This document shows, piece after piece, positions 11,750-25,713 of a stretch of DNA of 64,000 nucleotides (its first letter is position 1; every line of letters begins with the position of its first letter). The position numbers and the translations under genes were made by a program. The notes beneath the pieces are model-generated. The model saw only the letters and a list, made by a program, of their open reading frames with translations, ran no database searches and was not told the DNA's origin. The stretch is from Antennarius striatus (Eukaryota > Chordata > Actinopteri > Lophiiformes > Antennariidae), in assembly GCF_040054535.1 (NCBI RefSeq), contig NC_090782.1, positions 23,058,501 through 23,122,500 on the forward strand, given 5' to 3'.

Positions 11750-12029
11750 CGACACAAGCTAAAACCCAGACTGAGCCCGATACTAGTGAAACGATCCTGC
11801 TGACTTTCATTTTATTTTGAAAGGTTCTTTCTCCTCCTGTCGCCAGCAGTTACCAACGTTCAGTACAAATATTAAAATGTTCAAAAACCGTTCTTGTGTT
11901 CACGTCACCGTCACTGCCTATATTTACGACCTGTCGCTTTTACGTTTCTGTTGTCAACAGCCTGACTGTTAATCATTCTTCTGGCAATGAATCCAACACG
12001 TTCTGCAAACAGTCAGTAAAAACAATAAA
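11750..12029 (+). terminator. ttc14: ttc14 3' UTR and polyadenylation signals
   Basis: After the TGA at 11747-11749 there is ATTAAA at 11871-11876 and canonical AATAAA at 12024-12029, followed by a GT/T-rich stretch (tgttgttgtgttg) that fits a downstream element. The AATAAA is the likely main site. Confidence 0.7.
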
Positions 12030-15000
12030 GCGTTGAAATATCAAAGGTGGATGTTGTTGTGTTGTTTTTTTAAGGGTTAGGGGTTTTTTCTTTTCAACAA
12101 ACTGGGAACTGATGCCTAAAGATGTTTCCGTCAACAGAATAATCCATGTATGTGTGAGTTATCTATTTGAAGAAACAGGAATAAAGTTGTTTAATTCCAA
12201 CAAAAAAAAGCAACGATATGAAAATTTAAACTCAACAATGAGCCTCATAACGCTTAACTAGTGATGACAGAAAGCCTTTCACCAAAATAATACATTTTCT
12301 GAATTATACTCACTATAAAAGAGAATTATTTGGAAATTATTGTAAATTAAAACCTTGAGAAATGTTTCTTCTTAAGCGTCTGAATATCTTATTTCCATCT
12401 GAGCTCTTCTTGAATTGCTGCCTCATGATTCTAAAATTTATCACTGCTTATATAAAACTCTTCAGACAATAAAGGCCCTTAGATCCACGTGATGCTGGAA
12501 GGACTGGGTGAGGTTTTGCTGCAGAGAGTCAAAAAGTTTTAAGTCAACGGTTGCAAAGAGCTTGCACATTCGTCATCACGCTCCCTGAAAACCTCCGGTC
12601 AAATTCAGTGATGGAAATATTTTTCCGTGGGGTTTTTTCCGAGCGACTCACAGGATGGCCGACACACCCACCAGAGAGAAGAGATGTTTCTGTCCCCTCT
12701 GGCTCAGTAGCATAGTTTGAAGAGGCTTCATTTTCCAGCAGGATTTTGATCCTGAACACGCGTGGAAGCTGCTGTGTGCCGGGCCTTTTTGAAGTCCAGG
12801 GAAGGGCGAGTGCTGCTGGCTTGTGTGGATTTCCCTCCACATTGGCCAGGCCCAGACCTAAGTGGAGAAAATTGGTCCGAAAGTGAAAAGTGTGAACAGA
12901 GCAGCATCACAAGGCCCTGATCTGGGACACTTTCAAAGGGCTTTGACAGCCGGTGTATTAGAGCATGTTTGAGTCGTAGCATCCAGCCACAGAGGGAATG
13001 TTTCTGAGTCTACGTTTTTAAGATAGAACCACGATCTTAAGAGCCGTGCTAACGTTAAAGGCTGTCCTGTGTGCAGTTTAGGCCTCTGTGCTGGTCCAGA
13101 TTGAAATTCTTCAGCAGATTGACTTGAATGTTTGTAGATACTTCATGGTCTCCAGGGGGTGAAGGACTTTCATAAGCGCCGTCGTTTTTATTACTGTATT
13201 AATATCTCAACAGCTAGTATTTGGTGCAGACATTGGATGTCGACCAGACTTTGATTGCAGCATCATTATCGGGTCAGCCTCATCTCACTTTAGCTCTAAG
13301 TATGAAAATTTTAAATTCTAATGTTAAATTTATAAAATTTGTATTTTTCCTGCTTCTATTTTATTTGATAAAAACCAATGCGGGTCAGCATCCCAAGAAG
13401 ACGAGATGACGGAATTTCAGGTGAAGTGAAAATCCTGCACAAAGGTAGAAGAGTTATAAGAAAGGAGATATTTGTGATACTGGAAAAAGATTTCAGTGAA
13501 CTGGCCCTTTAAGAAGAACTGGGTTGGTTTTTGTAAATGCCGTAGTTTCAGTCGTATCACATTTTTGATGGAATCTATTTTTGAAGAGGTTTGAACCATG
13601 AGCTGACTTTTGCCGGCCATCTGGATCAGGTGTTCCTCAGGGACTAAATTGAAAAAGAGCGCCTTCAGATTCTCACCAACAGGGGCCAGCGGTCTGTGGA
13701 GGAGTTTGGCTCCATTACGTATAGAAAACACTTCCAGTCTTATACTTTTTGAAACGCTGAACCACGTTTGTGTGAAACTTTCTCGTGTTATTCCCGGGTT
13801 GCCTGAACTCACCCACTTGTCTCCTCCTTTACCAAATTAAAGCCCACAGAAGCTGCGTGGCTTATTTGGTGCTTTAAGCTTCTTGGAGTCACACATTTAA
13901 TTAAATAACTGGACACACACACACTGGAGGCTGCGCGACCAGCCGTGCGTTACTCCGTACCAAAGTAGCTTACTCTGGGCTTAGCTGTCAACCTCTGGCT
14001 TTTCCTCTCCATCATTACTGGTCCCATCATCAGCGATGGAGTGGAGAGGCTGCACGTCCCAGTCTATCCAGTTAGGGCAGATTAACCATTAATATACAGG
14101 CAGTAGTCGTCTAATGCTGTACGCTCTGTCCCCTCCGGATCTGGTCCTTCCTGTCTCAGACGCCTGACATCTTAATCTTCACACACTGACTACAGGAGAC
14201 CCTCCAGTTACTCCCCAACCCACTGAGCGCTCGCTCTGTGGGTCATCATTAGTCCTGTAAAGAGGCACGGCAGGAGTTTCTAGTTCTGCAAGATGCATCA
14301 CTGAACACATGGATTATCCCAGGGCTGTTACCCTCCTCAACATGACTGGTGTGGTGACTGCACCATACATTCAATTACACTAAAGCATGTGCAGCTGCAC
14401 AGGGAAACCTGTTGTCACCTCATTTTGAGTTCCTCCAGATATTTATGCAGCAATCCAGTCAAATTTTAAAATACATTCCTTCGATTGCTGTGTTTTTCCT
14501 TAATTGTGCAAAACCGCTCCATATATTTTTCACAACATTTTCCAAAAGTCTGAAGCATGGGCCTCGAAAGCTGAATAGATGTGCAGCGTTGTTTGGCCTT
14601 GGAGGAAGCACCGTGTTTGTTCCGCTGAGTGCCATTCTAGTTTAGAACATAAAACAGCACCTGTAGCATCAAAAGCAAAAAATATTCTGCATAGCTTTAA
14701 CGGCAATGAAAAGAAACTTCATTTGTATGCAAGAAATAATTTGAGAAAATAGAAAAAGACAACTACAGCAGATGGGATGTCATGATTCATTTAGAATAAC
14801 ATGCAAAACAAAAGTAATCAGTAGCTAAATATTCAAGTTTTGTGCTGAAAGCATCAGATTTATCTGTAATTCTGGTCTTTGTGGGAGAACTGACACAGCA
14901 GTCCACAGATCTCTCCATGAAAGGTGGTTTTAGGCTTGTTGATTTTGCACAAAATGCTGTTGTTTGTTTATTTTAGCCTCAACAAACTCAAGTGTTTTAG

Positions 15001-16480
15001 ATGCCTCTAGTTCATCCTTCATATCCATAATCATAATGCGAACAGAAAGTTTTTTTATTGAAAAGCAAACAGGTCAGAATGTCTGAAGCAGAGGCATCAT
15101 CCCCTCACCAAGGAGGCTGCAGTTATGCGACTGGCCATTGGGGGGCAGTGGCGCACCATGTCTGTGGATCCCCAGTGGTGGATTTGAAGACGGTCTCCTC
15201 TCCATCCGTCTTCAGAGGAGTCTCTTTGTTTGTGTAAGGAACTGCATTTTACAGAAATGATTTATGTATTTGAATCAGAACAGGAAATCTAGTATATAAA
15301 TAAAGATTCATGTCTTCTGGGTCTTATGAACGAGGGTGTTGCCAGAAATTCTGTCTTTCTGAACCCAACTTCACTCAGGACCCTGAACCATTGATGTCAG
15401 TTTAATATCTGATAATAATGAAATGTAATCCTTGATATGTTTTTCAGCTTTCTCACGGTGTTTTTTAGTCTTTTTTTTTTTTTTTTTTTAAATTCATCTT
15501 GACTCAGAAGATTTGTTTGGGTAACCTTGGGGTTTCAACAGCATGGGAAACATATTTTGTGACTTTATAACTATCACAAAAAACAGTAACAAACTATTGC
15601 ACTCCTTAAATTGATTTTTGAGATATGTACTTTTAAAACTGTTTGTATCTTTTTTTCATGTCTGTTGAGGTTGGTCTGCGTCCCGTCCCTCCGCAAAGTT
15701 TCACGGAACTTTGATAAATTACCACCACATTTCATAGATTCCAATCTGTCGCCAAGGTTTTGTCCAAATATCTCTATTAATTGTGTAGATAACTGCAAGA
15801 ACATCGCTCAAAGTAATCACACAAGTAAAACAAGGCAGCAACCGATTACTAATTTCTGTGAAAATCAAAAGTTTATTCTGTTAAATATCAGAAAACCAGG
15901 AAAACATCTCAAAGGCTTACAGAATCCACTGTTTTCTCCATCTGACTGTCCGGAACAGTAATAATTCATTTCATTAGGAGGATTTGTTTTATTAAGACAA
16001 CAAAATGTATAAATTCACTCAAAGACATTTGACAAACACTTCCAACATTTTGACATTTTATAATTGAATATACCAAACAACAAGTGTACATCATTAGACC
16101 TCCAGTTCTGGACTAAAGGGATGCTTCCAGGATTTAGTTTTCACATTTTCTTTTATTTAAGTAATGCATGAATCTGCATGAAGTAACCAGACGAATTTGT
16201 GTTTGTGTGCAGTTTGAGTGTTTTTTTTTTCATATTCTTCAAATTTCATAACATCGTTCTATGTGTAACTGTATGTACTGTACTGTATGATTGTGGTATG
16301 TCTTCTTCTGCTACTTCTTGTTCTTCTTGTTCTTGTTCTTCTTCCCTACATTTCATATTACTTGTTGAAATGTCAGTTCCTGTTTGCGTGAATTTCTTTT
16401 AGGTTTTGCGTCAACGTGACTATCTTGTATTTTGACTTTAATGAATGAACGTGATTTGAAAAATCAATCGTCTTCTTCTT
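12030..16480. other. Intergenic DNA, no gene recognised
   Basis: The ttc14-fxr1 interval begins here. An open frame of 131 codons on the minus strand (13417-13812) has no recognisable domain, start context or splice partners, and I do not call it a gene. Poly-T runs lie near 15471-15490. I found no CCDC39-like coiled-coil exons. Confidence 0.55.
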
Positions 16481-17410
16481 CTTCTTCGTCCTTCTCCTTC
16501 CTCCTCTTCCTCTGTGGGGATACACATATCTCCACATCTTGCATACTGCAGGACATCGGCCACAGAATCCACCTCATCACTCTCCTTTTCTGCAGACCTG
16601 AAGGACTTTATTTCTCTGGGAGGTTAAGCCCTGACCCTGTGCTGTTGCAATAAGCTGAGAGCAGAAAAGAAAGAAAAGAAAGAAGGCCATGGAGGGAGGG
16701 AGAGCGGTGTGACTGCTGGAGGGGAGAGAATAAGCGGACCTTTAGTCCTTGGAGGTGTGGGTCTCTGTGCCGGGCCTGGAGGTCAGCGGCAGCAGCTGTC
16801 CTGCTTGACCGACTCTGATGAAGCTGCAGATTCTCACCTTCATGAATCATCCAGCTCCATTCTTCTTCTCCTCCTCCTCTTCCTCTTCTCCCACCTGGAC
16901 TCCTTTTCACAAAGAGAGGGGATTCCTCCTCTTAGGCCTCTTTCTTCGTCGCCGAGGCAATCAGACAGTTGAACACGTGGAGGGAGATGAGACATTTTAA
17001 ATTAGTGTTAGGAGAGGGGGAGGGGGGGAGAAGGGGGAAATTACATTTTTCATTTTCTACAATAAAAGGTAGTACATTGAATTCTCGGAGCATGACAATA
17101 CGGAGCAGTAAGTAATGGAATAGGAGCGGACGTGGCGTCTGTGTGTTAGTGGATAATGAGGAATTTAAAGATGTACCGTCCTCTGCTGCCATTCAATCAC
17201 ACACTCTCTCTGCCTGTCGCTGTCACCGCTCCCGTCTCGCCGCCGTCACAATACCGGACTCAAACTCCTCCGCCAGCGGATGTGTTCGAATTAGTCTGAA
17301 ATCATCCAGGCCGGGTCCTCAGGAAGTTTCTGGCATCAGCTCTTCCACTGGTGGAGGAAGTACTCCCATCCCTCGCTGGAGCAAAAGTGTTGTTACTATG
17401 TTATAATGAC
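16480..17410. other. Possible noncoding regulatory block
   Basis: A TTC/CTT-rich stretch is followed by complex sequence of balanced composition (about 16540-16660 and 17040-17330), without open frames of coding character. It resembles conserved noncoding DNA only by composition; there is no specific motif evidence. Confidence 0.2.
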
Positions 17411-18319
17411 AGCATCACAGTCTGGTTTGTGAGTTTTGGTTCATTAGTCTGATGAGGGAATAAAAAGTTTTCAATTATTAAAACAATTCAATGAACAAAA
17501 ATATCTTTTAATAGCAGAAAAGCCTTCAGATCGTACGCTGTGTGCACACCGACACACATGGAAGTTCATTTGACTCTCTTCACCAAGGATTCCTATTCAC
17601 ACGTCTGACCAGTGGCTGTAACCCTGTGAATGAAACCTAGACGGCCGTCAGAGAGGTCCCACCAGCCCAGCAAAGCTTCCTATGACGGTTTCCTGAACCA
17701 AAGAGCTCAAAAATGAGATTATCTGCAGTAAAAATCTGTGTGGATCATAATCCAGAGTTGTGAATTAATCTGTTCCGCAACCCAAGAACCGTTCCTGGTC
17801 AACATGTCGATGGCTCCTTGTTACTGATCAGACTTCAGCTCAGCAGGTCAAAGGTTACTGGTTTTCATCCACAATACTGTGTCCACACTAAATATGGATA
17901 ATCCAACAAGTGCGGTTTTCACTAATGGTCTGTTTAGAACTTCATTTCTACAGTTATGTGGTGGAACCAGTGACAGAAGATCTGAGATCCGGACCCCGGA
18001 CACCCCAACGCCTGGATGCCTGAACGCCTGGACGTCTTAGTATGAAACTGCAGGCTGTCCTAAAACACGGATCGTCACGTATGTGGTTTATACTTTCATA
18101 CAAACATCAGTCCTTCTTAAACTAAAGCAGGTCTTCAGTCGGCCTTCACTCTGTCATCATCATCATCATCATCGTCATTATAATAATAATTATAATAATA
18201 ATAGTAATAATAATGGTATTTGTAAACTATAGCATATCATTTAGGAACATCATGCGATGACATCATCACAAAGCGCCATAGTAATTTCAACTCCAGCCCC
18301 AGAACATAAAGAAAACCTG

Positions 18320-18431
<112 letters not shown>

Positions 18432-19330
18432 ATCCTTTACTGCGCCGACCATAAAGACTGTTTTGACATAATTGCTGCCCTTGGAGTGCATGAAGTGGAG
18501 AGTGAACCCTTATTTATTGGAGTCTCAACACCCCCCACTGGTGCCCTTCCTCCCACTGAGCTGTCATTACAAAAAACACACACAGCAGGATGCCCCGACA
18601 CAAAATGCAAACATCATTGGTCTGAGTTGTTCCACAAGGCCTAATGGCATAATGTGTCTTTTTCATTTCCCCAAGAGGCTTTCCAGCATCCTTTGCTCCG
18701 TTTACACTGTACTGACTCATCTTGGTAGACGGTAGGAAAGCTTAAAGCACTATTATCACTATTATCAACAGGCAAACGCTCTCTCCACATTATCAGGATG
18801 CCACCTTTATCTGTTCGATTCAGTTGAAGTTGAGATTTTTTTTTCCCACCTAATGAATTCCGTGTTGGATGTTGTTTTGGGTTTGTTTTGGGTTTTTTTT
18901 CCTTCCTCTCATTATTGAATCGGCGCGATGACGAGGCAGGAGTTTAGATGGGAGAGCGGCTGAGCAGCCATCCGTCAGAACATCCTTCAGCTGTCGTGAA
19001 TGAAAAGGAATGAATGTTCTGCAAGTGTTCAAGGCCTGAGTGAGAGATGAGAGGATTCTGTTGATTTGCTAATGGAGGAGAGGTGGCAAAGAACATGCAG
19101 CACCTTGTGTACAAAAACACTCTTTTTTTAAAATGTTTTCTTCCTTTTCCTGCGTTTCCTCCCCTCCTTTCCCCAATTTTCCACTTATTTTCTATGCACA
19201 GATAAATATTCTAGCCGCTTCTGATATTCTCCGAGCCTTCAACATTCTGCTGTTACATCCTCAGCTCCTGTGAAGACGCAGGGACAAGCACATTGTGCAC
19301 TCTGAGAAAATGTTTCCTTCCAACAACAAA

Positions 19331-19435
<105 letters not shown>

Positions 19436-19599
19436 ATGCTCCTAGTGGTACACAAGTGCACATTAGCATACGTTTACACTCAGGTGGACAGAGGTAAAAA
19501 AAAATCTCACAAAGCTTGCAAATTCCATTGCACTTCAAAACCTCCTCCAAAAAAAAAAGGGAATTGGGTTAATTTAGTAAACACAGGGTCAGAGCCGCA

Positions 19600-19601
19600 T
19601 G

Positions 19602-19641
<40 letters not shown>

Positions 19642-19681
19642 CGTGCGTGCGCGCACATGCACATGCGTGTGTGTGTGTGGC
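19600..19681. repeat. Imperfect (GT)n / GTGC microsatellite
   Basis: GT units with TA and GC steps, including gtgcgtgcgcgcac. Alternating purine-pyrimidine sequence of Z-DNA-forming type. Confidence 0.9.
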
Positions 19682-19739
19682 AGAAACGCTGACTGAGTGA
19701 AGCAGCAGTCTAAACCCAGCCACTCTCTCCAGAGATAGC

Positions 19740-21360
19740 GCTTCTTTCTCATTTGCTCTGGACCTACTTTAATAATAGCTGTGCATAAGTAATTTCTAAA
19801 AGGCCAGGCAAGCGCATGGGCGTGGGTGGGTGGGGGGAAATTAAACTCATTTTATCTGTGAGCAGGTGGATTCCTATTTATCATTAACATGCATAGAATT
19901 TGCACAATGTTATTTCTTGCTGCTGCCACTGATGGAACGTCATCCAAATAATGTCGGAGGAGGGTCTGCCCTTTTTTTTTTTTTTTTTTTACCCCCCTCC
20001 CTTCTTTTTCTACCGCTTATGCTGGAGTGAAATTCATAGATAAAAGTACTAGGGTTTTTTTTTTTTTTTTCTTGCAATTTTCTGCAAACGGAAACTAATT
20101 CTGGGAAGCTTCTTATTACAGTGCTGGCTCATTTGGTTTGCATTAAAAGGGAGACAGCAGCGACATTAGGATTTCTGCCAGATTCTAGAAGATGCTCCAA
20201 CATTTTCTCTTATATCATTAGTAACGCCCCCCTCCCCATCCCATCCCCCCACCCCACCCCCTTATACTTATAGAAGCCCCCTTCCCTATTTTAACTTGCA
20301 TTAAACAATCTCTGCTCATTACTGGCCCAATAATAAAACTGGTATATATTTGACTTCCTGGTTTAGATCCTATCAAAATATTGGAATGTAAATGTGTCAT
20401 TCTGAACACATGATATGGAGGTTAATAATTGCTGGATAATCTCTGTGTTATTTTAGCATAATTCAACAGCAGGATTATTGTCATTTTGATTTTAAATTAG
20501 ACTGGGCTTTTTAATTTGTGTTGGATTGTTTTGGGGTTTTTTTCCCATCACAGCACGATTGGAGCTGTTTCTGGACCTTATATTTACAGTATGTGTGTGT
20601 ATTTTTCTATAAAATGAGATAAAAAGAAAAAAAATTATGCTTAAATCTCATCAAAATACAAAAGTATCCAGTGAAGTTAAATAAAAGAATGAAATTCTTT
20701 ATTTTTTAGATGCTGGAACCAGAAAATGTTGCTCAAAACAGAAAACATTCTTGAAAATGACTTCAAGAATCCATCAAAATAATTGCAAATCAACTGTCTA
20801 ATTACTTTAACACTAATAGGAATCATTTATTTCTCTGTTTTAATGTCATTTTTTGCCCCACAATGACTGCATCCCTTATATCCTCTCAGCTCTGCATCCA
20901 CATCCATGTTCTTGTCATGTAGTGGAACAACATCACACGCCACACTTTGCGGAGGGGGATCATGGGAGATCCTTCTGCGGGCAGGATTAGACTTGCCGTT
21001 ATGGGCGATGAGGAGTGAGATGATGACGATGTGGGTCTCTGTTTCCTTTTCTCTCCCCTGACAAATAAGAGCGCGGCGGCTCATGGCAGCCCCTCAGCTC
21101 CTGACAGCCGTCCAAGCAGCCTGCAGGCCGGCAGTCGGCCATTGTTTTGTAATGTGTTTCACTCTGCCAGCGCTGATCCTTGCTAAGGTACTTACCACGC
21201 CATTGTTGTCTAAGTATGCTATTTTCTGGCTGGGCACCTCCACTATAGAATGGGATGCCTTTTCCCCCCTTCCTTTCTTTCTATCCTTCTATTTTTTTTT
21301 AGCTTTTTTCAAAAGAGAGGTTTGTTACAGCCGCCGTCATGCTAATCCTGCTGTGTGATA
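19740..21360. promoter_or_regulatory. Candidate conserved noncoding / enhancer block
   Basis: Complex, balanced sequence, broken only by poly-T/poly-C runs, with dense developmental-type motifs: ATTTGCACAATG at 19898-19909 (a POU-like half next to a SOX half on the opposite strand), TTTGCATTAAAA near 20137, and two CCATTGTT SOX-type sites at 21139-21146 and 21200-21207. No coding potential is seen. Its position in the interval next to the FXR1-SOX2 neighbourhood makes long-range regulation plausible. Conservation itself was not tested. Confidence 0.35.
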
Positions 21361-23640
21361 TGTATATGTGTCAACACAGAAAAAGAGCGAGGGAGCGAGG
21401 AGAGTCTTAACCCAGCAGACAAATGGTGTGAGTGGCAGCGAGGCAGATAGACAGACACGTCCCATTCACGCCACGCTGTCCTCCATGACACCAAATTACT
21501 GTTTATCAAAATAAGACGGGCGCTATAATAAGGATACTTCAGGGGTGCGTCCTCTAATGCCTCCTGAATGCAAACAGGCCTCCTGATATTTCTACGTAAC
21601 AGTCACCCTGCAGGTCAGAGAGCAGATATTAGCGGCTGAAACGATTGAATCTCTTTTATAAACTCAGATTTTTGTCTGTTAACAAGGAAAAGGAACATAA
21701 TAATACATAAATTACTAACACTGTCGTTAAAATTATTTACTTTCTTGATGAGATAAACCGCAGGATTGATGCTTCCAATGTTTGTACAGCAAATATAGAG
21801 CTGGAAGCTACTTACATTAGCGCAGAATAAGTGCGGGAAACAAAAGACAACAACAATCCAGAAACAGCAACAAACATGAAGTATTATCTTACAAACTCAA
21901 CTGAACATTTATGGAAATAACAGAACTTGGGTTGATTTTGGGGAAAAAATATTCTTTAAAACAAAAATCAAAGAAGTCACGATTACCTTTGAGGAAAATG
22001 TGTGCAGAATAAAGATCAGGACATCTAGAGGTGAAGACTGAATGGAATGTCATCGGTTTTCCAATCTTTAGGAGGAAAAAGTGTAACATCATAAAGGAAT
22101 TAATGTGAATAAAAAGCTGCTGATTGGTTGGGATTGATTCAATCACCCATTTCTATCCTACCAATCTCTCACTTTTCACATCTGTGAAATGTATTCTGTA
22201 TCATGATATCAACACAGCTCCAGAATAAACCAGTGCAGAAACATTAAAAAATATTATTTTTTATTGATTGTAGCCAAATGTTTGATATTGACTGGTAAAT
22301 AAATGCTTTAAAATGTGTAATTTATGTAAAATAGAAGAATGTGAAATCCTCAGGTAGTTCAAGTCACCAGCCACGCACAGGATAGTGTCCTCTCTGTTGA
22401 TGTTGTTTTTTCGAACTTTAACCACATTTATAACTGCAGCTCAACTTCCATTTAAATTAATCATCGCTCTGACATCTTTTATTTCCCCCATTTCTGTTAA
22501 AGTGTGCATATTTCACTCACCGATCCCGACGGTGGAACAGAAAATCTGCGGGAGCATTAATAAGCCTTAATATAGAAACATATTTGAACCCTGGTCCTCC
22601 ACTAAGTAGATTATAAACATTTATTATAGCATGTTATCGTAATATCCTGCACAGCATATTGCAAAACTTCTGTGGGCCAGTTTTTCTCTGGGTGCAGGAG
22701 AAGATCATAGTTAATTCAGCAGCGTTATGGTAATGTAGAGGTCCCTATCGGTCCCGGCATCACACATACTAACAAGCTTAGGATAAGCCCATCCTGGAAT
22801 GGTATGAGGTTTGAATTTCTGGAACCACTGTGGTCTCTGCAGCCAAATCTCACTTCAGCAGAAACCAGAGGGGTGATTCCTCTGCTTAAAAAATTAGTGC
22901 TAGTGCATATATATTTTTTTGCAAGGAAAGGAGGTTTGGTACCTTGAGAGGAGAAAAAATGCACTGTACGTAAAAAAAGGAAAAATTTAAGGATGGCAGA
23001 AATCGTCTTCAGAGGACTAATCAGCTGGCAACTCTGAAAAGCCTGTAATGTGCATTAAGAGATTTATACACAGCGCAGAGGTAAAGCCTCACAACATTGT
23101 CGACTCATTTAAAGATGCCAACATCTAAACTTTGTGCACTGTTAACAAATGCACACATGTTAAGTTGGTGTACTCTGCACTTCTCCTGTCTCTGTAAATC
23201 GCAGTGTATCTGCCATAAGCGTGTTATACCCCGGGGCTCATCAGCACCATGTGATCCCCGGGCAGGGCTGCCGCTGTGAGACAACATGCTAAATCCTGTT
23301 TGTGAGACTCTGCTGCTCTCAGCTCCCAGACTAATCTAACCACCCTCAACGTGGACGCAGGAGAGCGGCGTCTGTCCATCCGAGAGGCGAGGCGTCGGCC
23401 CGGATGCTGTCCACCGGGTTTGGTCCTATTAGTTCAGGAACACAGTGTAGAGTTACTTCCACTTGTGTCATCCGACTGGTAAACACCAATACAGCAGAAC
23501 TGATAGAAAATGTACACTGGAGAAAAAAATTTAGTAAGCTTGTTTTTAAGATGATGCAAAATGAGATATAAAAGCTTTTCAGATTTAAAGTCTTTGTTGT
23601 TGGCAAAGACAGAAGCAGATCTGTATTACAGAATTTTTTT
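21361..23640. other. Intergenic DNA, nothing recognised
   Basis: AT-rich with short chance open frames only; no repeat family or regulatory motif stands out. Confidence 0.5.
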
Positions 23641-23659
23641 TTCAAATAAAGGTTATGTC

Positions 23660-24085
23660 AATGTTGGGGTTATTGTTTGCAGTAGGGTTACTTTGGGTTA
23701 GGGTTATAATTAAGGTTTAGGGTTACGTTTAGGATTAGTTAGATTTAAGGTGGCAGTTGGTTTTGTTTAGGGTTAGTCTGGTTTAGGTTAGGGTTGCACC
23801 AAGGCTTAGGGTCAGGTTAAGGTACCACATGGGTGCAGCACTCAAAAGAGTACTCCAAGAAGAACGGGCACATGGGGACAACTACTTTCAATACACATTG
23901 ATCAGAGAGGACCATATTTACTAAAAGTACCGCTGATCACCACCTGACGCTTGTAAGGAAGGTGCTGATAGGGTTAGGTTTGAAGCTAGAGTTAGGGTTA
24001 GGTTTGGAGCTAAAATTAGGATTAAGGTTGGGTTTGGAGCTCGAGTTAGGGTTAAGGTTAGGTTTGGAGCTAATAATGACGTGTG
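23660..24085. repeat. Degenerate TTAGGG-like interstitial repeat and minisatellite
   Basis: Many imperfect copies of gttaggg/ggtttaggg lie at about 23660-23820. From about 23970 to 24085 there is a more regular array built on gttagggttaggtttggagct, with units of about 36 bp. It resembles eroded telomere-type sequence inside a chromosome. Confidence 0.8.
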
Positions 24086-24599
24086 TGAAACGGTGTAGAG
24101 TAACATAAAGAACAATTAATCTGAATATAAAAGGAGTATACTGCATGTAAAATATAATTTTATGGTAGACCCTCCATCCATATCGAAATGATGGCCGACT
24201 GTTCATAATTACATCTATTTACATGTTATTTTGCTGCCAAAAACACATAAAGAACACCTTCTTTACAGGTGAAAGGAGAAATTTGACATCTCAAAACTGC
24301 AGGCAAAGAAGAAAATGAAGTAAAACTGAATGAAAGGAGAGTGAAAGTTAGTCTTTGGCTTCAGTAACCATCTTTTTCTTCACTCCAATCTGTCTGTCTG
24401 TATGTCTGCCTGTCTTTTCTTTCTCTCTAAATGATAATTCCGAACATCACAGATTTTGCACTTTTAGCAGGTCTCGGGGAAAAAAAAAATTAATTAATGC
24501 AAACTCCAAGTGCTATCAAAATTATACATTTGGAGCGGCGGCAGATACAGAGAGAGAGAGAGTGAGAGATGTGAGGACACTCTGGTCTCATTAAGAGAG

Positions 24600-25120
24600 C
24601 AGGCAGAGTGGAATTAGTCTGAATATAATGACAGGCCACACTATCTCATGTAAAAACAGCCCTGTTTTCCTCTCTCATTCATTGGTATTAGTAATTAGTT
24701 TTGGCCCTAAAACTGTCACCCTTTACTCTAGAAAAGGCAGATGTGATTTGAGGTGCAATTTAATCTTGCTTTAATGAAGAACTAATGGACGCATTGCAAA
24801 TTACTTTTTTCCCCCGCCAACCCCCTGTGTGATTGAACAGGGGCTTGGGAGAGGAAAAAAAAAAATCTATTTCCTGCTTTTGAAAAGATCAAGAGTATCT
24901 TTGATAATGGTGAGAGCATCACTGGCAGCTTCATTGCATTGAGCCAACAAGCTCTTTTACCCGAATCACAATTCAGTGGAGAATGGGCCACAATTAGTGA
25001 CAAAGCAGAGAAAGCACTGCAGGGCCTGGGCGAGCCTCTCTCTGCTCCAGGCTCCTTGTTAGAGACGGGCCCTGGAGGTGTCACACAGGAACAATGAAGC
25101 CTGATAAATTACGCCCCCCT
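24600..25120. promoter_or_regulatory. Candidate conserved noncoding / enhancer block
   Basis: Complex sequence with homeodomain cores (ggtattagtaattag near 24686), ATTGCAAATTAC near 24792 and SOX/TCF-like acaaag near 25000. It is noncoding in all frames and stands out from the simple-repeat surroundings. Inference from composition and motifs only. Confidence 0.33.
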
Positions 25121-25527
25121 CCTGGAAAAAAAAAAGAAAAAATGTACTACTAATTTTCAATTATACCTATAATGCATTCCCGATTGGAGAGAGAAATTGG
25201 ACATGTGTGGAGGAGAACAAACAGTCATACGCTCAATACACCTCTCTGTTTGTGACACTGGAGCTCTCTAAGAGCTCGTGACATCCAGAGGGTATATTAG
25301 CAAAAAAAAAAAAAGACATTTAATCTAACAGCTTGCTGGTGATTTTATAATACGGAAATGGAAGTAGAAAGAATATTGGTGCCAAATAATATCTCTTCAT
25401 TGCGTTTCTGTGAGAAGATAATCATAGCCACAAAGACACATCATAATTTTTGCTTAACTTGGAAAAAAATGTTGTTTGAGCAAGGATAATTTTCTTTGAG
25501 TCTTGAAAGAGTAGGATAGAGTTTGAA

Positions 25528-25713
<186 letters not shown>

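Noticed and set aside
13417..13812. 131-codon minus-strand frame
   Set aside because: No domain, no promoter or splice context and no recognisable homologue. Could be a transposon fragment; a genome-wide copy-number search would decide.
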